Source of the DNA: CALKZN01 sp050633785 | Lineage (GTDB): Bacteria; Pseudomonadota; Gammaproteobacteria; Arenicellales; Arenicellaceae | Assembly (NCBI GenBank): GCA_050633785.1 | Contig: JBOEHE010000046.1 | Span: 1-64,000, forward strand | Direction of reading: 5' to 3' | Length of the DNA stretch: 64,000 nucleotides | In this document: one piece after another, positions 63,637 to 64,000 of the stretch | How positions within the stretch are numbered: the stretch's first letter is position 1 | Layout: each line of letters opens with the position of its first letter | Program-made: the position numbers and the translations under genes | Notes under the pieces: generated by a model | Databases searched by the model: none | Seen by the model: the letters and a program-made list of their open reading frames with translations, nothing else | What the model was told of the DNA's origin: nothing

Positions 63637-64000
63637 GCTTTAATCAACTCTTTGAGCAAGCCATCTGAAATATTATAAATCCATCCATAGATATTGAGTT
63701 CCCTACCTCGGTCCAAAGCCTGAGCAACAACGCTGGTTTTCTTCAGATTGTTCACTTGTTTTAGCACATTTTCCTCACAGGCCAGATCAAATTTTTCAGT
63801 ATCAGTTAAGTCACTTCTAGACTGAATTTGTCTGTCGTCGATCAAGTCTGCAATGCCGTGAACCCAGTTATCAACAATGCTCGACCCTCTGGGGTTCATA
63901 GCAGCAGCCACACCACCACAACCATAATGTCCAACAACAATAATGTTCTTCACTTGCAATACATCAACCGAGTATTGCAGTGCGGATAGAAAGTTCATAT
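63633..64000 (-). CDS. beta-carbonic anhydrase, 5' end beyond the window
   Basis: The C-terminal 122 or so residues of a beta-class carbonic anhydrase. The zinc ligands His and Cys are in VVGHYGCGGV, and the family stretch ALQYSVDVLQVKNIIVVGH is intact; the earlier Cys-x-Asp-x-Arg motif would lie outside. The frame is open to the window edge, so the ATG at 63998 is internal. It interconverts CO2 and bicarbonate; bicarbonate also feeds the LiuBD carboxylase, but no link is shown. Confidence 0.88.
   Translation of the reverse strand, partial: MNFLSALQYSVDVLQVKNIIVVGHYGCGGVAAAMNPRGSSIVDNWVHGIADLIDDRQIQSRSDLTDTEKFDLACEENVLKQVNNLKKTSVVAQALDRGRELNIYGWIYNISDGLLKELIKA

Overview
The window reads as a piece of a heterotrophic, probably marine gammaproteobacterial chromosome. 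The evidence is a moderate-to-low GC content, a LiuR-LiuABCDE leucine pathway in gammaproteobacterial order, many high-affinity ABC and TRAP receptors, and a CoxL-type molybdenum hydroxylase. I cannot name the genus. No rRNA, tRNA, CRISPR array, prophage or intact insertion sequence was seen. Two N bases at 21104-21105 mark an assembly gap inside a livF gene.

Layout. (1) 1-8047, minus strand: a short-chain amide/urea-type uptake and hydrolysis operon with a UrtA-like receptor, UrtB-like permease, a fused UrtC-UrtD-like permease-ATPase, UrtE-like ATPase, an AtzG/AtzE-like amidase pair and a cytosolic AmiC-like sensor. It is preceded by a sigma70-like promoter and a roughly 300-nt leader with terminator-like hairpins. 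(2) 8379-9931, plus: a type-2 3-hydroxyacyl-CoA dehydrogenase and an enoyl-CoA hydratase. (3) 10007-17480, minus: an accessory block with a Tat-lipoprotein-like amine oxidase, a P-loop kinase, a VOC protein, two GFA proteins, a PhyH dioxygenase, several orphan small genes and a decayed acetyltransferase copy. (4) 17679-28316, minus: acetyl-CoA synthetase, class II HDAC-like amidohydrolase, LivFGMH, two ABC receptors and a TRAP receptor, with a divergent LysR regulator. (5) 29720-33882, minus: a second accessory block (ElaA acetyltransferase, DUF3644, cupin, orphans) that shares two diverged repeats with block 3. (6) 34082-44939 and on to 46193: a BtuF-like protein, an OmpR-type regulator and a soluble hybrid histidine kinase, divergent from a plus-strand cluster that encodes a complete Liv-type ABC transporter and two acyl-CoA ligase-like proteins. 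(7) 46266-53842: a thioesterase and the LiuR-LiuABCDE operon, sharing one palindromic operator. (8) 54019-56193: a second TRAP receptor and a secreted metallo-beta-lactamase-fold protein. (9) 56251-63636: SufU/SufS-like proteins, XdhC, and CoxM, CoxS and form II CoxL subunits, with a divergent MocA-like cytidylyltransferase. (10) A partial beta-carbonic anhydrase at the right edge.

The shared theme is scavenging of small organic acids, amides and amines: a binding protein captures the substrate, a transporter imports it, and a neighbouring hydrolase or CoA ligase commits it to metabolism. The two most interesting signals lie outside genes. One is a 40-bp element with identical internal spacing upstream of both the ABC/CoA-ligase operon (37729-37768) and the distant TRAP receptor gene (53862-53901). 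It carries ACA half-sites phased every 11 bp, as expected for an OmpR-family regulator, and such a regulator is encoded next to the first copy. The other is the attenuator-like leader of the amide operon, whose operon also encodes an AmiC-like sensor.
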